A DNA stretch of 64,000 nt. Origin: Selaginella moellendorffii (lineage: Eukaryota; Streptophyta; Lycopodiopsida; Selaginellales; Selaginellaceae). The stretch covers positions 943,666 to 1,007,665 of the forward strand of contig NW_003314292.1 in NCBI RefSeq assembly GCF_000143415.4, written 5' to 3'. Positions 1 to 10,866 of this stretch are shown here, in pieces. Both the position numbers and the translations under genes were made by a program. The notes beneath the pieces were generated by a model. The model ran no database searches. It was not told the DNA's origin and saw nothing but the letters and a program-made list of their open reading frames with translations. How positions within the stretch are numbered: position 1 is the stretch's first letter; each line of letters begins with the position of its first letter.

Positions 1-245
1 ATCTCGGACCTGACCTCAGACTCAATCTCGGACTCAATCTCGGACTCGACCTCGGACTCGACCTCAGACTCGACCTCAAACTCAATCTTGGACCTGATCT
101 TGGATCTCGGACTCTGTCTCGAACTCGGTCTCGAACTCAATCTTGAACTCAGTCTCAAAGTCAACTTCAAACTCGATCCCAAACTTTGTCTTGAACTCGG
201 TCTCAGAGTTAGTCTTGGACTCGATCTTAGACTTGGTCCAATCCA
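1..245. repeat. Tandem CTCGGACT-type minisatellite
   Basis: Degenerate short tandem units built on GGACTC and CTCGG run from the window edge to about 240. The same style of unit fills the middle of the solo LTRs at 3,422-4,721 and 17,698-19,487, so this may be the truncated end of another copy. I found no matching LTR end here to prove it. Confidence 0.7.
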
Positions 246-342
246 ATGAACTCTTTATCATTTCGATCGTGCTTTTGGGGATCCTTTAGCCTACAACACC
301 TTAGGGAGTTAGTTCCTTACAACTTCTATGGGTGGTGGACAT

Positions 343-691
343 TTGGTATCAGAGGAATCAGAGGGGTTTCGGGTCCGACTCTATTGGTTGGCTAAAGGAA
401 TCACACCACATATTGATTAACATCTGGCAGGTCTAGTTTATTTCGGCTGGGCTCGACCCAAGGGGTAGGGTGTCAAGAGAGCGGGGCTCTTAGGAGAGCT
501 GCAGCTCTCAGCTTCCATCCACGAGGGCGTGAACTTAAAGGAAAGTGTGGTAGATTGTAAGTAACCAAAAAGAACGACTTGAAAGATGACCCATAGGGGT
601 TCAAATATAAAGGGAAAAGGCCCATGAACAAGAATGCACCCCCTTTTCCAATCAATTAAGGGTCTTAGGATATTTGGGGTTAAGCGTCCTT
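343..691 (+). mobile_element. TRIM-like element (family D), left part, interrupted by gypsy-1
   Basis: A tRNA-Met-type primer-binding motif, TTGGTATCAGAG, lies at 343-354. It is followed by about 200 bp of non-coding internal sequence and then an LTR beginning TGTAAGTAACC at about 557. The LTR is cut at 691 by the gypsy-1 3' LTR. The same LTR occurs whole as a solo LTR at 39,200-39,418 and in reverse at 14,346-14,541 and 21,971-22,156. No coding capacity is seen, which fits a terminal-repeat retrotransposon in miniature. Its remaining part appears, inverted, at 10,253-10,316. Confidence 0.55.
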
Positions 692-1051
692 TGTCAAGAC
701 CCCCAACAAGATTAAGACTAGAAAATGCAAAAGACAAAGAGAAAAGCTAATGGAAACAAAGAAGAGGCCTTAAGCTGGTGTTGATTCAGATTGTGGAGAA
801 ATGGAACAAGGCTAACTTATATATATTATAGGTTGATGAAGCTCCACCACTCTTGGATCGAGGACAGCCTAAATATAGATGAGGTCGAAGAGGCGCCACG
901 TATCATCAAGAATGTGATTTGAGACTCAAGAATCGTATGGGAAATCAGAGAGTCAGGAATAGGGAAGTGTCTCGAGAGTTAGGAATATGGTCTACGGGTC
1001 AAGAATTTGGCAAGAGTCAGGAATGTGGCAAGAATTGGAGGATTTTTGACA
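692..1051 (-). mobile_element. 3' LTR of gypsy-1
   Basis: On the minus strand the LTR starts TGTCAA and ends TTGACA. It is preceded by the purine-rich tract of gypsy-1 (GAGGAGGAGGTGC at about 1,052-1,064). Its outer flank is TCCTT at 687-691. A related LTR in the opposite orientation lies at 10,317-10,857 and is flanked by AAGGA, the reverse complement of TCCTT. Confidence 0.75.
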
Positions 1052-4000
1052 GCACCTCCTCCTCAAGAACAAGTGAAACGAGGACGTGAATAGGAACGAA
1101 GAGGAGGATGAGATGGGCGGCGAGGGACGGGAGAGGGAGAATGAAAAGAATGAAGACTGGGACAAGAAGGATAGCAGCAATGGAAGTCCTGAATAAAGTC
1201 AAGAGAATGAATTAGGTTGTCTGCAAATTCCCAAGTGCATTCCTCAGGTCCATAACCCTTTCAGTCTACTAGATAGTAGAGTTTAGACAGTGAGATCTTG
1301 GAATCAAGGATGTCCTAAACCTCGTACTCAGACCCATCCTTGAGCTGCACTGGTGGAGGCGGAGGAATGACCCGATTGAAATAGGACTGGGAATATAAGG
1401 CTCAAGGAGAGAGGAGTGAAAAACAGGGTGAATTTGATATGAAGAGGGAAGTGCAAGGCGATAAGTAATAGGATTAATGATGACAGTGATAGGGAAAGGA
1501 TCGAGGTGTTTGAAATCAAGTTTGGGACATGGCCTGGTGGTGGAGATATTTCGCTTGAGGAGCTAGACTTTATCCTCGATATTGTAAGTGGGACAATCCT
1601 AACGATGGACAATGGCGAATGTTTTGTGAGATTCCTGAGCACGATGGAGGTGGAAGGAGATGGAGTTGTGGATTTTCTGGAGGTTGGAGACAAATGCCTC
1701 AGAGCGGGGATTTGAATGAGAGGATTCGGATGGAGAAAGAAGTGATAGATTGAATTGAGGATTTCGGCTAGAGTTTGCAAAGAAGGGGAAAACTTGAAAG
1801 GAAGAGTGAATAGAGTTGTTATAGGAGAACTCAACAAGGGGAAGGATATCGAACCAGTCATCTTGATGATAGTTGATGAAGCACCTTAGGAATTTTTCCA
1901 ACGTTTGAATCGTTCACTCGAACTATCCATTAGTTTGAGGATGATATGCTAAAGAGAGGTTAGCCTTCACTCCAAGCAACTACAAGAACCATTGCCAGAA
2001 ATGAGAGATGAACTAAGGTCCCCGATTCGAAACCACATCTGTAGGAATCCCATGAAGTAGGAAAATTTCCCTGAATACCAATTTTGCCATGTCCTCGCCC
2101 AAAAACTCCTTGGTACACGGTAGATAGTGCGCCATCTTTGTGAAGCGATTCACCACAACTAAAATGCTATTGAAGCCTCAAGAACTCGGAAGATCACTCA
2201 AGAAATCCTGGAGATGGATTCCCAAGGACTTGAAGGGACTGAGAGGGAATGAAGCAAACCTGAAGGAAGGTGGTGAGGTACCTTATTCCGGGCGCAAGTG
2301 TCACAGGAGGTAAGAAAAGCTTTGATGTAGTCGTCCATGTGGGGCCACCAAAAGTCCCATGTAACCAGCTCATAGGTTTTCGCAATGCCGAAGTGACCAG
2401 CAGTCGGGCTATCGTGACAAGCCATCAGGACCAACCTTCGAGCATCACCTTCAGGAACATAAAGCTGCTCCCCATGGTACAACAAGCCATCTAAAACCTT
2501 GAACTCATCAAATCACTAGTAGTCAGGAGTCACTGGGTGTCCAGCCTAAAGATGGGGGAAAATGTCACTGGCGAGGTTGTCAGATTGAAGATTGTTTCTG
2601 ATCACATCCATCAAGGAGGAGTCCTAAGGGGCCAGGGAAATTGCCATAACGTGAAGCCGATCAGGATCGAGGATAACCTGATCCTGTTGATCGAAGGCAA
2701 GATTACCAGGCCTAAGACTGAGATAGGAGTGCCTTGAAAGAGTATCAAGAAGGCTCTGAAGCTTTCCAGGTCTATACTTGATAACAAAGTTAAACTGACT
2801 CAGGAATTGTGCCAACCTTACCTGACGATAGCTCAAAACTTGGAAAGTGGCAAAGTACTTGAGATTTTTGTGATCCGTCCAGACCATTGTTTGATGGCTT
2901 GCCCCCTCTAAGAAATGACGCCACTCTCCAAAGGAATCCACGATGGTAAGGAGCTCCTTGTCATGGATTTCATAATTGATCTCCGCAGGCTGGAATTTTC
3001 GAGAATGGAAAGCGACCGGATGAAATTCTTGATCCACTCCGAGTTGAAACAGCACAGCACCAATGGCAAAGTCGAAGGTGTCCACCTTGATGAAGAAAGG
3101 TTGTGAGGGATCAATGTGGATCAAAACTGGAGCAAAACTGAAGGCTGCCTTGAGTGTGTCGAAGGCCTGTTGAGCAGCAGCAGACCAAGAGAAGGGAACA
3201 TCCTTGCGAGTGAGATGCGTGACAGGAAGGACAATGTTAGAGTAGTAAGCAATGAATTTGTGGTAGAAGTTGGTGAAGCCAAGGAAAACCTGAATGTCCG
3301 ATATTGATTGTGGAGGCTCCCATTCGAGAATAGTCTTGACTTTGGTAGGATCCATTGTGATACCCTCAGGAGTGACAATGTACCCAAGGAACTCCACAGA
3401 CTCCTAATCGAAGGAATATTTTGTGAGACAAAAAATCCCTAGGCCCCAAAGTAGAGCCGGAAAGGGTGCCACATGGTAGTGGCTGAAGCGAAAGCCAAAA
3501 GAGTGTATCACATTTGGACTAAAAGCTCTGACTTGGAAGGTTGAGAGCGGGAGTGGAACTCCCAACAAAGTGCTCAAGGAATGAGCATGAAGCAAGCAAT
3601 AAGCAAGGCTCCAAAAAGGGACCCAAAAAGGACCAACACATGACACGTGGAAGTGTCCGAGATGGAGTCCGAGGCAGACCCGAGTTGGAGTCCGAGATGG
3701 ACCCGAAGTGGAGTCTGATATGGAGTCCGATATGGAGTCCGAAATGGAGTCCGAGATGGAGTTTGAGATGGACCCGAAGTAGGGAGAGTGTGGGGGTTGG
3801 AGCCCAGTGGAGCCAATTTGGCCAGGAAAGGCCAGTTTGGCTCAGGAAGGCCAGACCTAGTGTTGGGTGATGAGCTAACCACTGGGAAATCCAAGACTAG
3901 AGTGAACACGGACCGACAAGCGGGGTAGCTTGGCGAAGTGTTCAAGAGCTGGCTCTAGTTCCCCCGGGAGATCGACTGGCCGATGCTCCCAGTCCAAGTG

Positions 4001-6715
4001 TGGGTGGCACTACCTACTTGGATACCAGGCGTGGCTCGACGGAACCTCGCTCTAAGCCCATGGCTAGAGCACCCAAGGGTGGAAGGCAGGGAGAGTACCC
4101 AGGTCACTCGCGTAAGGCCATGGTGTTCCGAAATGTTGTCCCCAAAGGCCCAGACTGTGGAAAGGAAGAGGAGCAGTCCTCTAGGGTTGTGACCAAGGAC
4201 ACAGTCGTATGGTGAGGAAGTCCCAGAGGACCGTGGGACTTAGTGGTCGGGCCTGTGGGCCTCGATCCAGTGGCAGTGTTGGCAAACACGGCCAGGGGCA
4301 GAAAGGGACTTAGTGGGGACTAACAGAGGGATATTGGGGAAGGCTATTCCCCTTGTCGGTGGGCATCCTAAGGATGCTAAGGAGTGGATCTGAGATGACC
4401 ACTCACGGATGGTTTGCCTAGTCTTGGAGAGCCAAGACTGGGATGCATGTGGTATTAGACTACCAGTCTGGCAAAGGTGATTGGGCATGGCCTTAGCATG
4501 ACAAGCTGCCATTTCAGTGGTACCTTTGAGTGTCGGTCATGGGATCGGACACGTGGAGAACTTGGACCAAGTGCAAATGTTGAGTGGCATGGATGCCATT
4601 CTCGGGGCTAGCAAGCCCCAAGTCCTGAATTGGACTTATGGAGGTTGTGAATGAGACTCCTCATTCACAACGGAGGTGTGGTTAAGTGACTAAAGTATAA
4701 TGGAAAATTAAGTCGCTTACACATTTCTCAAGCTTCACGTATAGGTCATGTTCCCGCAACTTCACTAGCACCTTGCGCACATGCTCATCATGCTCCTCCT
4801 GAGTTTTTAAGTAGATGAGGATGTCGTCGAGGTAGACAATCACCATCTAATCAAGAAACTCCCAAAACACATCATTTGCCATGTGTTGGAAAATTGCTGG
4901 AGCATTTGTCAAGCCAAACGGCATGACAATGTACTCGAAGTGGCCATAGCGGGTTCAGAATGCAGTTTTCCATTCATCGCCAAACCGGATCTAGATCAGG
5001 TTGTATGCTCCACGGAGGTTGATCTTGGTGAAGAAGTGGGCACCGCCAAGGCGTTCCAATAGGTCCGAGATCAGGGGCAGCGGATAATGGTTCCAAAAAG
5101 TCACTTTGTTCAAACCTCGATAGTCGATGACTAACCACAAACTCCCATCCTTCTTCTTGACAAAGAAGACAAGCGTTCCAGCCGAGGACTGCGAATGTTG
5201 AATGTACCCCGAGGCAAAGTTCTCGTTCACGTGCTCTTTAAGGACCTTAAGCTTGGACAGGGATAACCCGTAGATAGGTCCCCCACGGAGGTGACGCTCC
5301 TTCTTGTAAATCAATAGGACAGTCGTAAGGCTGATGAATAGGCAGTACACTAGCTTTTTTCTTGTCAAACACATCCCTAAAATCATGATACTTCTTAGGA
5401 AGTCTGACAGGAGAAACATGTAAAGCAAAAAGGAAAACAAATTCTTCGTGAAGGAGTTCTTTCATAGTGATTGTGGAGATAGGTGGAGGCGTACGACTAA
5501 ATGAAATGATGAGACAAGGATACTGTTGAGTGTAAGATGGAAGAGAGGGGAAAGAAGAGGGTGAAATTTTTGTAGAGTCAAGAACAAAACCCCGATTTGA
5601 GTTTAGGGAACTTTTCCCGATTCGGACTCGATGAATAGCAAGGGAAGACATGGGAGATGGTGACGTGGGAGAGATAAGCTGTAATTCCTTCCAACAGATC
5701 TAGGGCTGGTGTAGTTGGAACCAAGGAAGGCCGAGCACCACAGAGGAGGACTTGCTGTTGATGATGTTGAAGGCAATATCAATGACGATGGACCCGATGT
5801 GTACTCGAACGGGCAACGTTTCCCTAAGTCTAGAAAATGGAGACACAAAATGCCCACCAATGCCTTCAACCCTCAGATCCCGTATAGTAGGAGAAAGAGG
5901 AACGTGATGTCGGGTAGCAAAGTCTGTGTCCATGAAGCAAGAAGTTGCACCTGAGTCCAGTAGCGCCAGAGCCTTGAGTCCTGATTGTCTAGTGAAAGAA
6001 AGGAGACATGGGATGTGGAAGTTGTGGGAATTGGTGGTGGCTTTGATGAAAGGTGGTGAGGAGCTTGATAAAGAAGAAAAGTGATTTTTATTCAGGGAGT
6101 CCAAACAAATAGCTCCTACTCTGTTTGGATAGGGTCATTTCCCAATTACAACAAAGGTGAACCTTGAGGTAGAGTGAACTCGAGCAGTCGGGGAGGCTTC
6201 TGGGGACACATAGCTACTTTGTGATTAGGATCAGCACAGTAGAGGGAAAAATTATGAGATACTCAACGTTGCTTCTCAGCAGGACTCAACTTCCCTCTAA
6301 TGAGTCGGGGAGTACCAGAGATATCCATTAGGACCGGAGTAGTAGGTTCAGGAGTATGCCCCGAAGACTCAAGCTGGGATTCCTGAGTCTAGGACGGGAA
6401 AACGGCGGTGCGGCGACTTTCCTAACGACATTCAAAGAGATGATTGTCGCATCGAACAACTTTGTTGATGGCATCCGACAGGTCTGTGGGATCCTCCATG
6501 GTGAGCAACAAATCCTTGACTCCATTGTTGAGGCCGAAATGAAATTGATCAATCAGGGCCCGCTCATCCCACTGAGTGTCCAAGGCAAGGAGTTAGAACT
6601 CTGCAGCATAGATTGAGGCAGGACGAGACCCTTGAAAGAGACGTCTCATCTTTGTGGTGGTAGCCCAAACCCAATCCGTCTCGCCAAAACATGCTTCGAG
6701 CTTACTTAACCATTA
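1052..6715 (-). mobile_element. Gypsy-1: decayed chromodomain Ty3/gypsy element
   Basis: Reading on the minus strand from 6,715 leftward there is a 5'-truncated Gag with a degenerate zinc knuckle (about 6,200-6,700), an aspartic protease with a DSGAT motif (about 5,960-6,100), reverse transcriptase (4,730-5,440, ending in KLEK), then RNase H (2,620-3,397), the integrase zinc-binding domain (2,200-2,485), the integrase C-terminus (about 1,600-1,900) and a chromodomain (about 1,215-1,340). The chromodomain has the Trp of its WKGYGPE motif changed to a stop. Many frameshifts and stops make it non-functional. The reverse transcriptase/RNase H junction is split by a solo LTR. A chromodomain marks it as a chromovirus. 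Gag lacks its start, and the sequence beyond 6,715 is unrelated. Confidence 0.85.
3422..4721 (-). mobile_element. Solo LTR of family B inside gypsy-1
   Basis: A 1.3-kb unit lies between the KLEK and YSFD codons of the gypsy-1 reverse transcriptase. On the minus strand it runs TGTAAGCGACTT to TCTCACA. It is flanked by TATTT (3,417-3,421) and CATTT (4,722-4,726), a 5-bp target duplication with one mismatch. It is the inverted counterpart of the copy at 17,698-19,487. Tandem GTCCGAGATGGA-type units lie at about 3,655-3,785. There is no coding potential, so ORFs through the tandem repeat are repeat artefacts. A solo LTR left by recombination is the simplest reading. Confidence 0.75.
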
Positions 6716-7768
6716 GCAAAAATTGTATCTCTTTACAAAAATTCTAACTTAGTTATAAAATAAAACAAATGCTTAATGACAATATTTCATGTTGAAATCC
6801 GTTTCAATCACCCCTCCATTTGATAATGGCCTCCAGATCAGATAATATTGGTTAAAAGAGTCAAACTTTCATGCTTTGCTTGAAAGAACCCTAATTGTAG
6901 ACCATGATGAAGGGCGGCCTGCCATTAAACACCATCCTCATTCACTCTCTCTCCACTTACCTGGCGGTGATATGGCATTAGGCCTTCTTTTTGTTTTTTT
7001 CTCCAACGCACTCCTTCTCCCATTGGTCGCTGCTATGCACTCCCACCCGCAGCTATTGCATGCCTGCAGCTCCCACCCGCCTCCTCACCCTCACAGCTCC
7101 TGCCCCCGCATGTCCGCCCGCACCCAGTGTGCGCCCTAATTACTTCCACATGGCCACAGCCCCAACACTTAGCCAAATTTCAATTAGCACACCATAATTG
7201 ACCTAAAAACGTTTCTGTTTCTTTTATGATCAAGCATGGCGGCAGCACATCAATTTCCAAAGGTAAGCAATCAATTCAACTTCATATTGATTCAAGAAAA
7301 TCATTTAGGATCCCCATGGCTTGATGAGGTGCAAGAATTCTATGAAAAGGATTGTTTTTGTGCAGATGATTTAGATTGGAATTTGTCTAAATTAAATGAA
7401 ACTATACACAACCCCCAACACTTGGCCAAATTTGAATTAGCACGCACGTAGACACCTTTTTGCATGCTTTATGTGGCCAATGAGTGTCATAGATGACCAT
7501 TAGGAGTGGTGATCCTATGAAATCTTCTAACTAATTTAAATATATGCAATGTAAGTACATAAAGAGTTTGTTTTTTTATTTATTCTTTATTAAGATTGAT
7601 TTTTTCATTTAAAGAACTTTTCTTTCTTATCTTCCTCTACCTAGTAAAAGGAATTGCTTCTGGACTACTAAAAGATTTTTTTTTATCTATAATTTTTTCC
7701 ACTAAAGGTTTTGCCCGCTTCAAGAATGTACCATAACTATTAATGCACTATTAAAATTCTACTGAAAA
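6716..7768. other. Gene-free stretch between gypsy-1 and the MULE remnant
   Basis: No supported gene. The left half joins the broken gypsy-1 Gag to AT-rich DNA and holds a C-rich patch (about 7,030-7,140). An ATG frame of 71 codons at 7,236-7,451 (begins MAAAHQFPKV) matches nothing I recognise and has no neighbour that supports it. Confidence 0.5.
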
Positions 7769-9780
7769 TTAAATAAAATTGCATGGCCTAGCTTTAAAGG
7801 TTGCACCTTTCTGTTGTGTCATTTCTAAATCGTTGTCAACCATAGATAAAAAAGCTTCTTCATTAGGAAGATTTTGCAAAATATCAATCATCTTTTGCTG
7901 CAATGTCACTTTTATAACTTTTGATGGAGTGATATCTTCCTGCTCAAAGTTCATATCAATATTTAAAATTTGTTTAATGTAAATTACTTGTATAGTACTC
8001 CTTAGCTAAATTTTTTGTTGATGATACACATTTTGATGGATATTGTTTTTCTCAATATTCATATATATTAGTATATAAAATATGCTAGTTTACCTCTATG
8101 TAGTCTCCAATTGAAATTTTTTGCTCATGATAAACATTTTGATAGATATTTTTCTGCTTAAAGTTTTATAAGTATTTCAAATTTTTAATTAATAAGTGAA
8201 TTACCTTTGTCATAAATTCCAAGTCAAGTGATAATGATAAAATAATTCATCTGACCTAGGTTCTAAAATTACATGTGATTGTAATGGTTGAAACTCATAA
8301 CTAGTTGCAATCCAATTGGTTTTTTCTCCTTGTTTTAATATAATAGCTTTTGCTTGATGCTTGTAAAAGTTTTCTTTGGTTGCCCATGGACAATTACACC
8401 AAGTCAAAAAATCCCAATCACTGTGTCCTTCACCTCCAACAACAAAATGCCATATAACTAGATCTAAAAAGGATTGTACATAGGATTTATGAGTATTGTT
8501 TTTATCGAATTTTATTTGAAAGTTGTTAATATTTCTTGCTTTAACAATCGCACCATTGATTAACTTTTTGTATGAATGATTTCAAATAAAACCATGATCT
8601 TTGCAATAACTAGTAAACCAATACTTCGCATGAACCTTAGTAGTAAATTGATGAATTGCCCAATCCATCCTTCGATTATGAGCATGTTTTTTTTCAAACG
8701 AGAGTATAGCTTTCATATTTGCATGGAATGCCTTAATCAAACTATTTATCTCCTTGTTAGCATGAGGGAAATTTCAAGCAGCAACAACCCACATATCTAT
8801 TAAATATAAATAGAAATATATTATAAAAATCAAAATATTGATTCACTAACCAACTTTGTCCTTCCATTCATCTTGAAAAAATACTTGATAAAAGCTACTT
8901 CATTTTGAAAATCCACCTCAAAATGTTCAATAAGTTATTTAATCTCAGTTCACATAATATTATCATCATCAAAAGCTACATAAATTAAATGATACATAAT
9001 ATCTCCAAGACGTTTCCATATTTCCATCCTAATATCATAAAATTTCACTTTATGAATAATATATCTGAGCCAATTCCTTGTTACATACCAAATATATAAT
9101 AGAATTTGACAATCGAATGTAGCTCTATATAAAAGAAAAAAATAAATTCTATCATTTTAAATTAATTACCTTATAGCATTAATCTATACTTTAGAATTAT
9201 TAATCATTATCACATATGGTTTCCATTCTGGCATGTGTTCTAAAATTAATTTTTTAAGAGCTATCGTCCAATTCTTCATATATTCTCCTTTTTCACTAGA
9301 AGTTAAAACTCAGGCCCCAATATGCAATTGGAATACTATTTCCATGATAGCCAAAAATATGGTGTATAATGGGAACTATAAATTATTAAATATTATTCAC
9401 TTAAAAAGAAATGAAAATTTTACCTTGTAGCAATTAATTCCAAAAGTTGCATCAAGAATCAATAAATTATTATTTGCAAAGTCCACTATCTTTTGTAGTT
9501 CCCAAATTGTCTGAATCTCAAAAGTTAAACAATTTTTATCTCAACCACCTTCCTGATAGAAAAATACTTTCTTAGGATTTGTGTTTTTCCAAATATGTAC
9601 ACTCTATGCATCATTCTCATGTAGTTGATAAGTTGAAAGCAAATACTTCTTATGTAAATTATTAATATCTTGCATACGTGGAAAATCATCTCGACAAGCT
9701 GATTTGTTTCTTCCCACAATTTGTATATGCTCATTACAAATTTGATTTGATGTGAAATCATGCTAGATTATATGAATCAT
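7769..9780 (-). pseudogene. Mutator-like (MULE) transposase remnant
   Basis: On the minus strand, with frame changes and stops, the reading shows a segment ending in a LLILDATFGINCYK-like motif at about 9,430-9,500. This is the MULE pattern around the first catalytic Asp. It is followed by an LYTIFLA strand and a W-K-P-hydrophobic segment near 9,200-9,240, then an ILLYIWYVTRNW-like stretch near 9,080-9,110, which corresponds to the LC-WH-RAW region. Near 8,370-8,400 a CNCPW-KH segment looks like a SWIM zinc finger whose third Cys has become Tyr. The order (catalytic core, then SWIM) is that of plant MULEs. Stops throughout indicate a dead copy. I did not find its terminal repeats. Confidence 0.6.
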
Positions 9781-9802
9781 ACAATATCGAATATCTACTA
9801 AA

Positions 9803-10090
9803 ATGCTTTATTTCGTTAAAGTGGAACTTATTCAGTAAAGTGGGACATTAATTAGCATGTGTCCACATGCCATTTCCTAGTACTTAATTAATATTTATTA
9901 ATATTTCTATCAGTTTTTTAATTTATTTTTTTATATTTCACAATATTATAACACAAAATCATATGAAAAGTTTTTAATTTATAAATTATAAAGTTAAAAC
10001 TTCAATTTTTTATTGTTGTTATAAAAATGGCATGTGGCCACACACCATAAGGGGGATAATAAAAAGTCCCACTTTAACGAAATAAAGCAT
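9803..10090 (-). mobile_element. 288-bp MITE related to the 12.4-kb transposon
   Basis: Perfect 22-bp terminal inverted repeats (ATGCTTTATTTCGTTAAAGT plus GG) bound a non-coding AT-rich unit. The termini match those of the large transposon at 23,534-35,896. After the left repeat comes TTATTCAGTAAAGTGGGAC, as at the right end of the large element. After the right repeat comes a TTATTATCCC-like stretch, as at its left end, so the MITE lies in the opposite orientation. Two copies of the large element's palindrome lie subterminally at 9,852-9,873 and 10,027-10,048. It is probably an internal-deletion derivative. The target duplication is unclear (TAAA and TACA). Confidence 0.8.
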
Positions 10091-10252
10091 TACAAGCTTC
10101 TAAGAAAATAATGACTTTCCTTTAGTTGGATCAAGTTGACCATGACAAGAAATCCCATTCTTATCACAATGCTCTCTATGATAATATGTAATCTACACAT
10201 AATCAAGCCATTTGTAAAACTATTTGACCAAAAAATTGTAAATACAACTCCG

Positions 10253-10316
10253 TGTAAGCTTGTGAGTTTGAACTTCCCAGGAAACCACCCAACTCAATAC
10301 TATTCAAACCCAAGGA
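10253..10316 (-). mobile_element. TRIM family D fragment (inverted remainder)
   Basis: The sequence begins TGTAAGCTTGTGAG and matches, in reverse, the end of the family-D LTR that the copy at 557-691 lacks. It stops at AAGGA (10,312-10,316), exactly where the gypsy-1-type LTR begins. The break point in the LTR is the same as at 691. Confidence 0.6.
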
Positions 10317-10857
10317 TGTCAAGAATCCCCTAATTCTTGCCATATTCCTAACTCTCACCGGATTCCTAACCCCCAGACCATATTCTTAACTCTTGAGACA
10401 ATTCCCCATTCTTGACTCTTGAGACACTTCCCTATTCCTGACTCTCTAATTTCCCATATGATTCCGGAGTCTTGAACAACATTCTTGATGATGACGTGGC
10501 ACCTCCTCGACCTCAGCTATATTTAAATTCTTGCCATATTCCTAACTTTTACTGGATTCCTAACCCACAGACCATATTCTTGACTCTTGAGATAGTTCCC
10601 TATTCCTGACTATTGAGACACTTCCCTATTCCTGACTCTCTAATTTCCCGTACGAGTCTTAAACAACATTCTTGATGATAACATGGCACCTCCTCGACCT
10701 CAGCTATATTTAGGGCGTTCTCGATCCAAGAGTGGTGGAGCTTCATTAACCTATAGTATATATAGGTTAGCTTTGTTCTATTTCTCCACAATCTGAATCA
10801 ACGCTAGTCTAAGGCCTTTTTTTCGTTTCCACTAGCTTTTCTCTTTGTATTTTGCAT
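10317..10857 (+). mobile_element. Gypsy-1-type LTR with an internal tandem duplication
   Basis: It starts TGTCAAGAATCC and is homologous in reverse to the LTR at 692-1,051. A unit of about 190 bp (ATATTCCTAACT through CAGCTATATTTA) is present twice in tandem, at about 10,330-10,515 and 10,530-10,715, which explains the larger size. The final 40-50 bp expected at the 3' end are missing. The LTR stops at TTTTGCAT and runs straight into the chimeric gene at 10,867. Confidence 0.7.
10752..10766 (+). promoter_or_regulatory. TATA box of the LTR upstream of the chimeric gene
   Basis: TATAGTATATATAGG lies about 100 bp upstream of the ATG at 10,867, inside the U3/R part of the gypsy-1-type LTR and in the orientation of the gene. 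It could supply transcription to the chimera. This is an inference from position and motif only. Confidence 0.4.
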
Positions 10858-10866
10858 ATGTCAACC

